A DNA stretch of 46,891 bases, from contig JAFGTD010000252.1 in NCBI GenBank assembly GCA_016934295.1, positions 1 to 46,891 on the forward strand, given 5' to 3'. Source of the stretch: Acidobacteriota bacterium. Its GTDB lineage: Bacteria; Acidobacteriota; UBA6911. Under the pieces are notes generated by a model. That model was given only the letters and a program-made list of their open reading frames with translations. It searched no databases and was not told the origin of the DNA. Shown here one piece after another: positions 33,869 through 41,966 of this stretch. The position numbers and the translations under genes were made by a program. The first letter of the stretch is position 1, and each line of letters begins with the position of its first letter.

Positions 33869-36193
33869 ATGAACAGGATTTCCACATGCGCAGCAATTTT
33901 AACGCTCCTGTATTGCATAGGCGGTTTTACTGCATGGAGCGATGATCCGCAGACGGCGTCGCAGGAAAGCCCTGAAGTTCAAAGCCTCAGGGTTGAAACC
34001 GAACTCATGGAAGTGTATGTCGTTGTCACGGACCGGGAGGGAAGGATTGTTGAGAATCTTAAAAAGGAGGATTTTGAGCTTCTCGAAAACGATCGACCCC
34101 AGGAGATCAGTTTCTTCAATGTTTCCCGGGTGGATTCCGACCGGAAGCTGAGAGACGACGCATCGACAGGGAAAGAATCCGCGCGGGACAAATCGGCGGA
34201 GGCGTTTCGACTCGAGGACCGGTTGCGGGCCGCTCCAGCAAGAACGACCCTGTTGTTCGTCGATAATCTGCATCTTTCCTTTTCAAACCTGAATTGGGTC
34301 AAGCAGGCATTGCATCGTTTCATCAAGGAACAGATGACCGAACAGGATGTCGTGGCACTGGCGACCAGCCATACGCTGGGATTTTCGCAGCAGTTCAGCC
34401 GGGACCGGCGGCTGTTGAACTATGCCGTGGAGCAGATTAAATTCGGTTCTTATGCCGATTATAAATACTTCACGCCGAATCTGGCTGCAGGGGTTTATGA
34501 TGGGGATCTCGACGCAACCAGACTGGCTGTCGAGATTATTCGCCAGGAAGAAAAAATTCCATGCGGGTGTTCCTACCTGCTTTCTCTGGTTCACAGCAAG
34601 GCCATTCAGATTCTGCAGCGAACGTCCTATACCCGTAGAAATACTCTTTCAATTCTCGAGAATTACGCTGCCATGATGGCGAATCTGCCGGGTAAGCACA
34701 TGATCGTGTTATTTTCCGACGGATTTACCATGCGTGAAAGTGACGGCGGCTTTGACAATATCGCCCTGCGAGATGTCGTGAATCGTGCGGCACATTCGGG
34801 CGTTACCATCTACTCGATTGATGCTGCGGGAGTAAAGCTTCCGCCGACGTTCGCTGCCAGTGGAAACTGGTCCGATATCGACGATCCTCAGAAGCGACTG
34901 TTTATAGATTGTTTAGAAAGATGCAGAGCCCTAATTCCTCCCGGGATGGAGAGGGCCCAATGCAATGCCGATTGTCTGCTCCAATATCCGCAAGAATGCC
35001 GCGAAATACCTGTCCCGAGCTGTTATCCTCCCCATTCAGGACTTATCACGGCCTATACGGGTGAATACGAACAGGAGGAATTGAACGGCATGCATTTCCT
35101 GGCTGAAGAAACCGGCGGAAAAATGTACTGGGGTACCAATAATCTCGACGAATCTCTGGAACAGGCTTTTGATGCCAACCGGTTTTCTTATGTTATTTCC
35201 TACCACGTCCCGGAGAGTGCGAACAAAAACCGCTTCCGGAAACTCGAGGTGCGTCTCCCGAATCATCCCGATTACAGGGTTCGGGCGCCAAGCGGCTATT
35301 CTCTCTCCGATTTGGAACATGAAAGAGAAGGGATTGAAGAACAAACTCCGCAGCAGCGGCTTATTGCGCAAATGAGATCCCTGTTGCCGGTAACGGATCT
35401 GGGTGTTTCCGTTCAGGCCGATTATGTGGAAACAGAAGAAGACAACAAGCAGGTAACCCTTACGGTCTATTTCGAAGGAGACAGGCTCGATTATCAAGAG
35501 CAGGAGCAGGATCAGCGCAGTGTAGTGAAGCTGGAAATTCTGTCGATTATTGAAGATACTTACGGAAAGCAGGTGGACGGAATTTCAGCCAGGGTGGAAG
35601 GGAATCTGACCGAGGCGGGTGTAGAACGGGCCCGGTCCAAAGGCTACCGTTTTTCCCGGCGGCTGCCTCTCGAACCGGGTATCTATCATGCGCGTATCGG
35701 TGTGCGTGAGGAAGGTTCGGACCGTATCGGGACAGCCTCTACCTGGGTGGAAGTGCCGGGAATCGTTGAAGACAAGCTGGAAATGAGCAGCCTGTTGCTC
35801 GAGGATCCACTCGTTGAGGATTCTTTATTCGAAGAGGAGAGTGTTCGGGTGAGTGATCTGGAGCAAGTCCGGATGGTCCAGGGAATTCCCGTGTATGAAA
35901 CCGGCGATATATTCTACTATACCTTCCGCGTGCATCCGGGAGCGGAGACTTTGAGTGGATCGGATCTGCTTGTAAAGTGGGAAGTTATGCAGGGCGGCAA
36001 TGCCGTCGCAACGGATGCGTGGACGCCTGTGCCGGCCGAAAGACGGAACATGGACGGCAAGGGATGGTTCGACCTCGATAACGAGGTGGATATAGAAGGA
36101 TTCGATTCAGGAGTTTACGAACTGCAGGTCAGCATAAAAAAAGCCGGTTCGAATAAGATTGTTCAGCGCACTGTAGCATTCGGTGTAGAATAG
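33869..36193 (+). CDS. Secreted VWFA-related domain protein (Acidobacteriota type)
   Basis: A 774-residue protein with signal peptide (MNRISTCAAILTLLYCIGGFTAW). Residues 40-90 contain the conserved lead VETELMEVYVVVTDREGR, LKKEDFELLENDRPQEISFF. The VWA-like domain follows (TTLLFVDNLHLSF, FIKEQMTEQDVVALAT, KHMIVLFSDGFTM, GVTIYSIDAAG). The first MIDAS motif is DNLHLS rather than DxSxS, as usual in this group. An insert of about 45 residues (CLERCRALIPPG to VPSCYPPHSG) adds six cysteines, probably disulfides. The C-terminal half is beta-rich and may form Ig-like domains. Proteins of this type are abundant in Acidobacteriota; their role is unknown. Confidence 0.85.
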   Translation: MNRISTCAAILTLLYCIGGFTAWSDDPQTASQESPEVQSLRVETELMEVYVVVTDREGRIVENLKKEDFELLENDRPQEISFFNVSRVDSDRKLRDDASTGKESARDKSAEAFRLEDRLRAAPARTTLLFVDNLHLSFSNLNWVKQALHRFIKEQMTEQDVVALATSHTLGFSQQFSRDRRLLNYAVEQIKFGSYADYKYFTPNLAAGVYDGDLDATRLAVEIIRQEEKIPCGCSYLLSLVHSKAIQILQRTSYTRRNTLSILENYAAMMANLPGKHMIVLFSDGFTMRESDGGFDNIALRDVVNRAAHSGVTIYSIDAAGVKLPPTFAASGNWSDIDDPQKRLFIDCLERCRALIPPGMERAQCNADCLLQYPQECREIPVPSCYPPHSGLITAYTGEYEQEELNGMHFLAEETGGKMYWGTNNLDESLEQAFDANRFSYVISYHVPESANKNRFRKLEVRLPNHPDYRVRAPSGYSLSDLEHEREGIEEQTPQQRLIAQMRSLLPVTDLGVSVQADYVETEEDNKQVTLTVYFEGDRLDYQEQEQDQRSVVKLEILSIIEDTYGKQVDGISARVEGNLTEAGVERARSKGYRFSRRLPLEPGIYHARIGVREEGSDRIGTASTWVEVPGIVEDKLEMSSLLLEDPLVEDSLFEEESVRVSDLEQVRMVQGIPVYETGDIFYYTFRVHPGAETLSGSDLLVKWEVMQGGNAVATDAWTPVPAERRNMDGKGWFDLDNEVDIEGFDSGVYELQVSIKKAGSNKIVQRTVAFGVE

Positions 36194-36259
36194 GGCTAAC
36201 GCAGCAGATGCCCCTGCGGGCGCTCCCAACGCGGCCCATTGCATTTTTACCACGGGCTG

Positions 36260-36868
36260 CTAGGCAGTCGACTCCATATTATTCAAAGACAAACCTCTGG
36301 ATTTCAGCAAAACGAGCCGTACGGCTTTTGTTGCCCGGTGCAGGGAAGTTTTAACCGTTGCCAGTTTACAGTTTTCTATCTCAGCTATTTCCACAAGCTT
36401 TCGCTCGTGGAAATAGCGATGGGTGAAGGCGTTTTTCTGCAGTTCCGGAAGTTTCCCCACGCAACGCCGGACAAAGTCAATCTCCTCCCTGTTTTTCACG
36501 TCGGTGTAGGGCGATTGCGCATAATATCCCTGAGAGTATACGGGCGAATTTCTATAGGCGCTGTTTTCAGGTAGTTGGGATTCCGCACGCCTGTGGCGCA
36601 CGCGGAGGCAGTCGATGGAATGATTCCATGCAAGCCGGTGGATCCATGTGGACAACTTCGACTTTTGAGCGCTCCATAAACCAAGGGATCGGTATAGCTT
36701 GGTAAAAATTTCCTGTGCGGCGTCCTGGGTTTCCTCGTGATTTCGAATGAGGCGAAAGGCTGTCAAATACACGGATCGCCGGTAGCGATCATACAGCAGG
36801 GTGAAAGCATTATCATCGCCGTCGAGAATGTTTTTGACCAGAATTTCATCCGACAGGTAGGCGTTCAT
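36260..36868 (-). CDS. RNA polymerase ECF-type sigma factor
   Basis: A 202-residue protein with region 2 (DDNAFTLLYDRYRRSVYLTA, HEETQDAAQEIFTKLYRSL with the conserved DxxQEIF) and region 4 (LPELQKNAFTHRYFHERKLV, EIENCKLATVKTSLHRAT). The linker between them is longer than usual (RAESQLPENSAYRNSPVYSQ onward, about 30 residues). No zinc-finger anti-sigma gene is adjacent. The AGGAACC site precedes the ATG. Targets are unknown; the neighbouring secreted VWFA protein is convergent and so not in the same operon. Confidence 0.92.
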   Translation of the reverse strand: MNAYLSDEILVKNILDGDDNAFTLLYDRYRRSVYLTAFRLIRNHEETQDAAQEIFTKLYRSLGLWSAQKSKLSTWIHRLAWNHSIDCLRVRHRRAESQLPENSAYRNSPVYSQGYYAQSPYTDVKNREEIDFVRRCVGKLPELQKNAFTHRYFHERKLVEIAEIENCKLATVKTSLHRATKAVRLVLLKSRGLSLNNMESTA

Positions 36869-37137
36869 TTTCCAGGTTCCTGTAAAATATTATTATTCCT
36901 TTAAAATGCATCTCGGACCGTTACAAAATCAGATGCACTGCAGAGATCCATTTCTCATTTTAAAAGCTGTCAGGCTGTTTTTATAAGCAATCGCAATGCC
37001 AACGGATAAGGCTCAATGAAACCATCATCCATAAGGGTTTATAGGGTTATGTGAGAAATGAGCGCTGGGCAGGTGTCCATTTTCGAACAGCTGTTTTGCA
37101 ATATCGGACAAATAGGGGATGCTGTCTGTTCTTCCGA

Positions 37138-37350
37138 TTAAACGCTTTCGCCGGAACGGTTCCGGTGCATCTCCGCTATGACCTCATCGCAGAGGTCGGA
37201 TAACCCCACCAGTCCCACCGGCCGGCCGTTTTCCGTGACCAGGATGGATAATGTCTGCCATTCCACCATGCGGTGAATGACTTCGCGAATCGGTGTTTCG
37301 ATATCAATATGCTCTTTAAGGAATGAAATTCTACGGGGAGTGTCGATCAC
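37138..37350 (-). CDS. Single CBS-domain protein
   Basis: A 70-residue protein with GTG start overlapping the stop of the upstream receiver gene (GTGA), so translation is coupled. It shows one CBS unit: IETPIREVIHRMVEWQTLSI, LVTENGRPVGLVGLSDLCDE. CBS domains bind adenine nucleotides as pairs, so a homodimer is expected here. Coming last in a kinase/receiver operon, it may report energy state to the signalling system or to the nearby transporters. The missing first strand suggests a minimal or partial unit. Confidence 0.8.
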   Translation of the reverse strand: MIDTPRRISFLKEHIDIETPIREVIHRMVEWQTLSILVTENGRPVGLVGLSDLCDEVIAEMHRNRSGESV

Positions 37351-37781
37351 CAGCCTTTCTTTTTCAGGACATCCTCGATTGCGTGAGCGGAACGCTCCTC
37401 GATCAGCGTCAGCCGTTGAACAGCGGCTTTTCCGATTACTTCCGACAGTGTCTGTATATCGATAGGCTTTTCAAAAAATTCCGTGGCGCCGACTTTGAGA
37501 GCCTCGACGCTCTTGGAAATCGTTCCATGTCCCGTAAGGACAATGACCTGTTGGTCGGCATCGTCGGCCAGAAGCTTCTTTAATGTTTCTATGCCGTCCA
37601 TGCCGGGCATTTGCAAATCGAGGATTACGGCGTCGAAACGGTGTTGTCCTGCAAGATCGATGGCCTCACGACCCGAGGATGCGGTAAAAACCTCCAGATC
37701 GCGCAACCGGAGACGTTCCGATAATGTTTCCGTGAATTCCTTCTCGTCATCGACTAGGAGTACTTTTGCACTGCTCATCAT
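37347..37781 (-). CDS. Single-domain response regulator (receiver)
   Basis: A 144-residue receiver without output domain: acidic pair KVLLVDDEKEF, phospho-acceptor D55 in AVILDLQMPGMDG, switch Thr in VLTGHG and Lys105 in FFEKPID. The C-terminal 25 residues form a charged helix (RLTLIEERSAHAIEDVLKKKG). AAGGAA precedes the ATG. Such receivers act as phosphate sinks or relays, here probably for the dCache kinase encoded in the same operon. Confidence 0.93.
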   Translation of the reverse strand: MMSSAKVLLVDDEKEFTETLSERLRLRDLEVFTASSGREAIDLAGQHRFDAVILDLQMPGMDGIETLKKLLADDADQQVIVLTGHGTISKSVEALKVGATEFFEKPIDIQTLSEVIGKAAVQRLTLIEERSAHAIEDVLKKKGW

Positions 37782-37797
37782 GCGTTCCTTTTTTAAT

Positions 37798-38472
37798 TCA
37801 ATCCCGGTTCGAAGAGAGAATCAATCGAATCAGGATTTGAGTTTCGTTCTTTTCATACAATAATTGGCCGTTAATCGCCTGGGCCTGTTCTTTCAACGCA
37901 TTGAGTTTATCCAGGAAATCGGGCGGGATGGTTTCGACTTGTCCGGAAACCTGAAGCTCCGAATTTTCTCCGTTTTCCGGCCGTTTTATGACGACGGAGA
38001 CTTCGTGTGAGGATGCATCCAGAAACTGGTCCAGACATGCGAAAAGAATGCGTCGCAGCTCAAAGGGATCGGTGCTGAGAGAAATCCCTTCAGACGGATT
38101 GGAAACGGTCAGATCCGTTTGACGGTTTTTGAAAAGCCTGTCCGTCAAAACCTGCATGTTTTCCACCACCTGGTCGAGATCGACCTCCTCCCGCGCGTTG
38201 TCCGCGCTGTGCGAGAAATGATTCATGTGTGAAACAAGGTGTTTGCCCCGCGCAACCTGTTTTGAGATGTTGTCCGACAGGGATTCAATCTTGTCGTTAG
38301 GGATCGGGCGCCCCTTGCGAGCCAACAGGGACAGGTCTTTTAGAAGCCCTGCCAGCTCGCTGATCACCGTGATGATATTATTGAATTCATGGGATACGTT
38401 GGCCATGATGCGGCCGAAAAATACGATATTTTCTCTGGAGCCGCCGCGGTGATCGGATAAATTTTCTTTCAT
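37798..38472 (-). CDS. Degenerate histidine kinase (DHp domain with non-canonical ATPase domain)
   Basis: A 224-residue soluble protein. The DHp helix is intact: FGRIMANVSHEFNNIITVIS with the phosphorylatable H28. The second part has the position of an N-box (LRRILFACLDQFLDAS) but lacks the conserved Asn. No G1 (DxGxG) or G2 motif can be found, and the domain ends early at LIRLILSSNRD. It therefore probably cannot bind ATP by itself. It may be a histidine phosphotransfer scaffold or a phosphatase between the receivers on either side of it. There is no sensor domain and no membrane segment. Confidence 0.8.
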   Translation of the reverse strand: MKENLSDHRGGSRENIVFFGRIMANVSHEFNNIITVISELAGLLKDLSLLARKGRPIPNDKIESLSDNISKQVARGKHLVSHMNHFSHSADNAREEVDLDQVVENMQVLTDRLFKNRQTDLTVSNPSEGISLSTDPFELRRILFACLDQFLDASSHEVSVVIKRPENGENSELQVSGQVETIPPDFLDKLNALKEQAQAINGQLLYEKNETQILIRLILSSNRD

Positions 38473-38476
38473 GACT

Positions 38477-38854
38477 TTATGAATATAGTGCTACGGCTTC
38501 CCGCAGCTTGACGATCAAATCCTCGATATCTATGGGTTTGATGACGTAGTCGATAGCCCCTGCCTTGAGCCCTTCTTCATTTGCCTCCTTGGACATATGA
38601 CCGGTTAGAAGAATGACGGGCAGGTTCTTTTTGACCTGTTTGATCTGTTTCATTACGTCGACGCCGTCTTCGCCCTTTAGTTTGATGTCCAACACGACGA
38701 CATTGAATATATTATTTCGTATCTGATCCAGCGCCTGCGCTCCCGTCTCTACGGCGACTGCGTCGAAACCTCGGATTTCCAGACGCTCCACGAGAGTTGC
38801 GGACAAGTCCACCTCGTCATCCACTATCAGGACTTTCATCGATTGCTCCATCAT
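38477..38854 (-). CDS. Single-domain response regulator (receiver)
   Basis: A 125-residue receiver. The acidic pair is in KVLIVDDEVDL, the phospho-acceptor Asp in NVVVLDIKLKGEDG, the switch Thr in LLTGH and the Lys in YVIKPIDIEDL. The start may be ATG 38854 or the internal ATG 38839, which has a GGAG six bases before it and begins the first strand. It lies 11 bp after the dCache kinase, so the two form the natural kinase-receiver pair. Confidence 0.93.
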   Translation of the reverse strand: MMEQSMKVLIVDDEVDLSATLVERLEIRGFDAVAVETGAQALDQIRNNIFNVVVLDIKLKGEDGVDVMKQIKQVKKNLPVILLTGHMSKEANEEGLKAGAIDYVIKPIDIEDLIVKLREAVALYS

Positions 38855-38865
38855 CCCCCCAGAGT

Positions 38866-40584
38866 TTATACCGGTCGTTCCACAGGCAGGGTAACTGTGA
38901 AAGTTGTCCCTTCCCCCAGTTCGCTCTCAACGTAAATGGTGCCGCGGAGCTTTTTCACAATGCCGTAAGATATGGAGAGCCCAAGCCCGGTTCCTTTTGA
39001 TTTCTTGGTGCTGAAAAAAGGTTCGAAGATGTGTTCGATATCTTTCCGGGCGATTCCAATCCCGTCGTCCTTTATTTTCACTATCACATGATTGGGCGCT
39101 TTATCGCCCACCGAGATTTCCAGCCTTCCCCCCTTTTTCATGGCATCGAACGCATTATTGATCAAATTAAGAAAAAGCTGTTGGAGCTGGCCGCGGTCGC
39201 TGTGGACCGTAGGGAGGGCGTCGGCCACCTGCATGTCTATGTGGATGTCGCGATAGTCGGCTTCCTTTTCCAGAAAGCCGAGGACGTCGCGGATGAGGGC
39301 GTCGATGGCTACCGGCTCTATTTTTATGTCTATATGACGGGCAAATCCAAGCAATCTATGGGTGATCTCGCTGCAGCGGGTAACCGACTGGATGATGGCA
39401 TTGGTCTGTTTGAGCAGTCGTTCTCTATCGGGCGGATTTTCTTTGGGCATGCCCAGTAGATCCTTAATCAGCCCGGCTTTTTCGTTAATGATCGCGAGGG
39501 GATTATTGATTTCATGCGCGACGCCAGCGGCCAGCCGGCCGATGGACGCCATGCGGTTGGTGTGTTCGATGTTGTGCAGACTGGCTTCCCGGCGCAGGTC
39601 GGCCTGTCTGATTCTTTCCACCCAACCGGAGGTGATCCCCATAATAATGACCAGGATCGCGATAATGCTCAGGGCCAGAAAGGCAAACATTTCCTTTTTG
39701 TAAGTCTGCCAGCCTGCCAGAATGTCTTCCCGATTCGCAATAATCGCGAAAAGAAAAGGCGATTCCTTTATGAAGGAATAGCCCATGATATAGGACCTGT
39801 CCCCGATTTTCATGTCTTCAATGAGTTGGGATCCTTCCGCGTATTGGGGAATCCTGCCGGGAAATTTCTGGAATGCTTCTCCAAACATGCTGGACGGCGT
39901 CTGCAGAATCCCTTCCCGGTTGAGCAGAAAAACATCGCTGGCCTGGATATGGCCCGCGATCTGGATTTTTTGAACCAGCCCTTCCGTGTCTATGGTGGCC
40001 CTGAAAATGATGGGCTCGCCCCGTTCGCTTTCCCGGTTTACGGCGATGACGAAATGGGGCAGGTTCCTGTGCCCGAGGAAAATGTCCGAAACGTATACGT
40101 CGCGGACCAGGACTTTCCCGAACCAGTCCTGGTCGCGGTAATCCTTCCCGGTCAGTTCGTAGGGTCCCTCATAGGTTCTCATAATGCCGCTGGAATCGAT
40201 GACGCCGATATCTACAATGCCGCCGAAAGAGTGCTTCATCCGGGCAAAGATGCGAGTGAGGTTGTCCTTGTTGAAGAGATCTTCGGGTTGCTCTCTTGAA
40301 GAGACGTATTTAGCCGCGGCGATTCTTTCTTCAATAAAGGATTCCAGTGAGAGTTTGGTTACGGACGCGATGCTTTGGAAGGGCTGCAGGAGTTCCTTCT
40401 GTGTGGATCTCCTGTACAAAAAATAGTTGACGCTTGTGATGCTTACCAGAGGAATAAGGGAAACGGCCGCCACGGCAAGGACCGTTCTTTGCCACATTTG
40501 GCGGTATCGGGACGGCTTTCCGTCTTCGGTGCGAGAGCCGTCGATGAATATGATTTTTTTGACTTGCCCGACAAACCAGTTCAT
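38866..40584 (-). CDS. Membrane sensor histidine kinase with periplasmic dCache domain
   Basis: A 572-residue kinase. It has transmembrane helices at about 33-56 and 298-320. Between them lies a double-Cache ligand-binding domain (for example GGIVDIGVIDSSGIM, YRDQDWFGKVL, YVSDIFLG, FVIAVNRES, VFLLNREGILQTP). The cytoplasmic core has H357 in AAGVAHEINNPLAII, the N-box LFLNLINNAFDAM, G1 KDDGIG and G2 GTGLGLS: an active NtrB-like HisKA kinase. The DQDWF motif is typical of Cache domains that bind small organic acids or amines. It heads a set with two receivers and a degenerate kinase and probably controls the adjacent anion transporters. Confidence 0.93.
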   Translation of the reverse strand: MNWFVGQVKKIIFIDGSRTEDGKPSRYRQMWQRTVLAVAAVSLIPLVSITSVNYFLYRRSTQKELLQPFQSIASVTKLSLESFIEERIAAAKYVSSREQPEDLFNKDNLTRIFARMKHSFGGIVDIGVIDSSGIMRTYEGPYELTGKDYRDQDWFGKVLVRDVYVSDIFLGHRNLPHFVIAVNRESERGEPIIFRATIDTEGLVQKIQIAGHIQASDVFLLNREGILQTPSSMFGEAFQKFPGRIPQYAEGSQLIEDMKIGDRSYIMGYSFIKESPFLFAIIANREDILAGWQTYKKEMFAFLALSIIAILVIIMGITSGWVERIRQADLRREASLHNIEHTNRMASIGRLAAGVAHEINNPLAIINEKAGLIKDLLGMPKENPPDRERLLKQTNAIIQSVTRCSEITHRLLGFARHIDIKIEPVAIDALIRDVLGFLEKEADYRDIHIDMQVADALPTVHSDRGQLQQLFLNLINNAFDAMKKGGRLEISVGDKAPNHVIVKIKDDGIGIARKDIEHIFEPFFSTKKSKGTGLGLSISYGIVKKLRGTIYVESELGEGTTFTVTLPVERPV

Positions 40585-40624
40585 ATTTCCTCGGCCTCAT
40601 GCTTGCAGGTAGCGTACGGCCTTT

Positions 40625-41836
40625 TTATTTGTGCGGCTGGGATTTGATTAATTCCTTTGCCCGTTTCATCGTGTCGGAAAGTTCGTCGATGTCGACCGGC
40701 TTTTCCAGGTAAGCGAAGGCGCCCAAGGACATGCAGAGTTCCCTGTCTTTTTCAGTGCCGTGTCCCGTAAGAATGATAACGGCTACACTGGGATATTCCT
40801 TTTTGACCTTCTTCAGGACTTCTATGCCGTCAATGCCGGGCATTCTTAAATCCAGGACCATGACTTCCGGAGTCTCTTCTTCCAGCAGGTTTAATGCTTC
40901 TTCGCCGCTGTAAACGACGGCGGGTTCGACATCTCTCATTTCCAGTCGCTCTGAAAGGGTTGTAACAAAGTCCTTTTCGTCGTCTACAAGAAGCACTTTT
41001 TCCGGTAAATCCAGTTCTATGTTTGCGAAGACGGAGGGTGGACGGTAATTGGGGCCCGGTTTTACGACAATTTCCCTTATGCCTTTTATGGGGCCGAGGA
41101 TTTTTTTGATTTCGGTTTCCAGTCGCTCCATCAACATCACATACTCATTTATGGTCACCGTGACGATTCCCTCGCGGCAGGAAACCGCATGGTAATGCCC
41201 TTCTTCAATCAGCGCCATTTCGGACCGGGATGCAATCCGAAAATCCTCCAGGAAACGAAGGGAGGATTCGGAGTAGAGGAGCGCCGGTTTGAAGATATTC
41301 TCTTCGATCAGACACACCGCTCCGTCAATCCCGGTATCGTTCACCATAATGACCAGGTCGTATAGGGACTTGTCCCAGGGCTTTGCCTTGCGGATTAACT
41401 GGGTCCATTGGGCGCTTATCAGATCGTCTTCGCGCAGGCGATGGAGTGCATTGCTGCTTTCATCCCCCTCGGCTTTCCTCAGGTTTTCAGTGCGCCACGC
41501 GGAATCGGCCAGCAGGCAGATCCGCAGCACGTGTCCGATTTCCGCCGGGATCAGGTGGGCTGCATACCCGTAAAGGATCTGTTTGTCGGACAACATCTCG
41601 GCAAGCTTTATTTTGAGTTGGGCAACGGTTTTTTCGCGCCGATGGGTGAATTTGTTGAAAACGAAGGGAGGGCCTTCCATTGCACGAGTCAAGTGTTTGG
41701 GCGTACTGCCGAATTGTTCTGCGGCAGCGGCAATCAGGTCTCCGTCGATTCGTTTCCAGTCCAGCTTTTTCGACAAAATATTCGCTATTTCTTCACCCCG
41801 GCAGAAAGACGCGCTGAAAATGGATAGAATTGCCAT
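40625..41836 (-). CDS. Cytidylate-kinase-like domain fused to a response-regulator receiver
   Basis: A 403-residue protein. Residues 1-190 match the cytidylate-kinase-like family (LSIFSASFCRGEEIANIL, WKRIDGDLIAAAA, KQILYGYAAHLIP, LRICLLADSAWRTENL, YDLVIMVND). The nucleotide loop SASFCRGEE lacks the GxGK(S/T) of true kinases, so phosphotransfer is doubtful. Residues 195-262 are a BON-like small domain. Residues 280-395 are a complete receiver: KVLLVDDEKDF, D329 in VMVLDLRMPG, TGHG and K379 in YLEKPVD. It is the first gene of the kinase operon and diverges from the SulP fusion gene across 130 bp. It may be a nucleotide-responsive regulator. Confidence 0.85.
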   Translation of the reverse strand: MAILSIFSASFCRGEEIANILSKKLDWKRIDGDLIAAAAEQFGSTPKHLTRAMEGPPFVFNKFTHRREKTVAQLKIKLAEMLSDKQILYGYAAHLIPAEIGHVLRICLLADSAWRTENLRKAEGDESSNALHRLREDDLISAQWTQLIRKAKPWDKSLYDLVIMVNDTGIDGAVCLIEENIFKPALLYSESSLRFLEDFRIASRSEMALIEEGHYHAVSCREGIVTVTINEYVMLMERLETEIKKILGPIKGIREIVVKPGPNYRPPSVFANIELDLPEKVLLVDDEKDFVTTLSERLEMRDVEPAVVYSGEEALNLLEEETPEVMVLDLRMPGIDGIEVLKKVKKEYPSVAVIILTGHGTEKDRELCMSLGAFAYLEKPVDIDELSDTMKRAKELIKSQPHK

Positions 41837-41883
41837 CGGATTCGCCTTGTGTCCTCTTTATAATATTTTAACCTTCAATGCCA

Positions 41884-41896
41884 TGGTATAGTACCA
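41884..41896. promoter_or_regulatory. Short palindrome in the divergent control region
   Basis: TGGTA-TAG-TACCA, a perfect inverted repeat of 5-bp arms, in the 130 bp between the divergent cytidylate-kinase-like and SulP genes. It could be an operator shared by both operons. Its short length makes chance possible. None of the local regulators has a DNA-binding domain. Confidence 0.25.
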
Positions 41897-41966
41897 CGCG
41901 GTTTTCATAATAGGTTCAAGTTTTGTGAGTTAAAAATATATATCGGGATTACGGGTACTTTGAATA

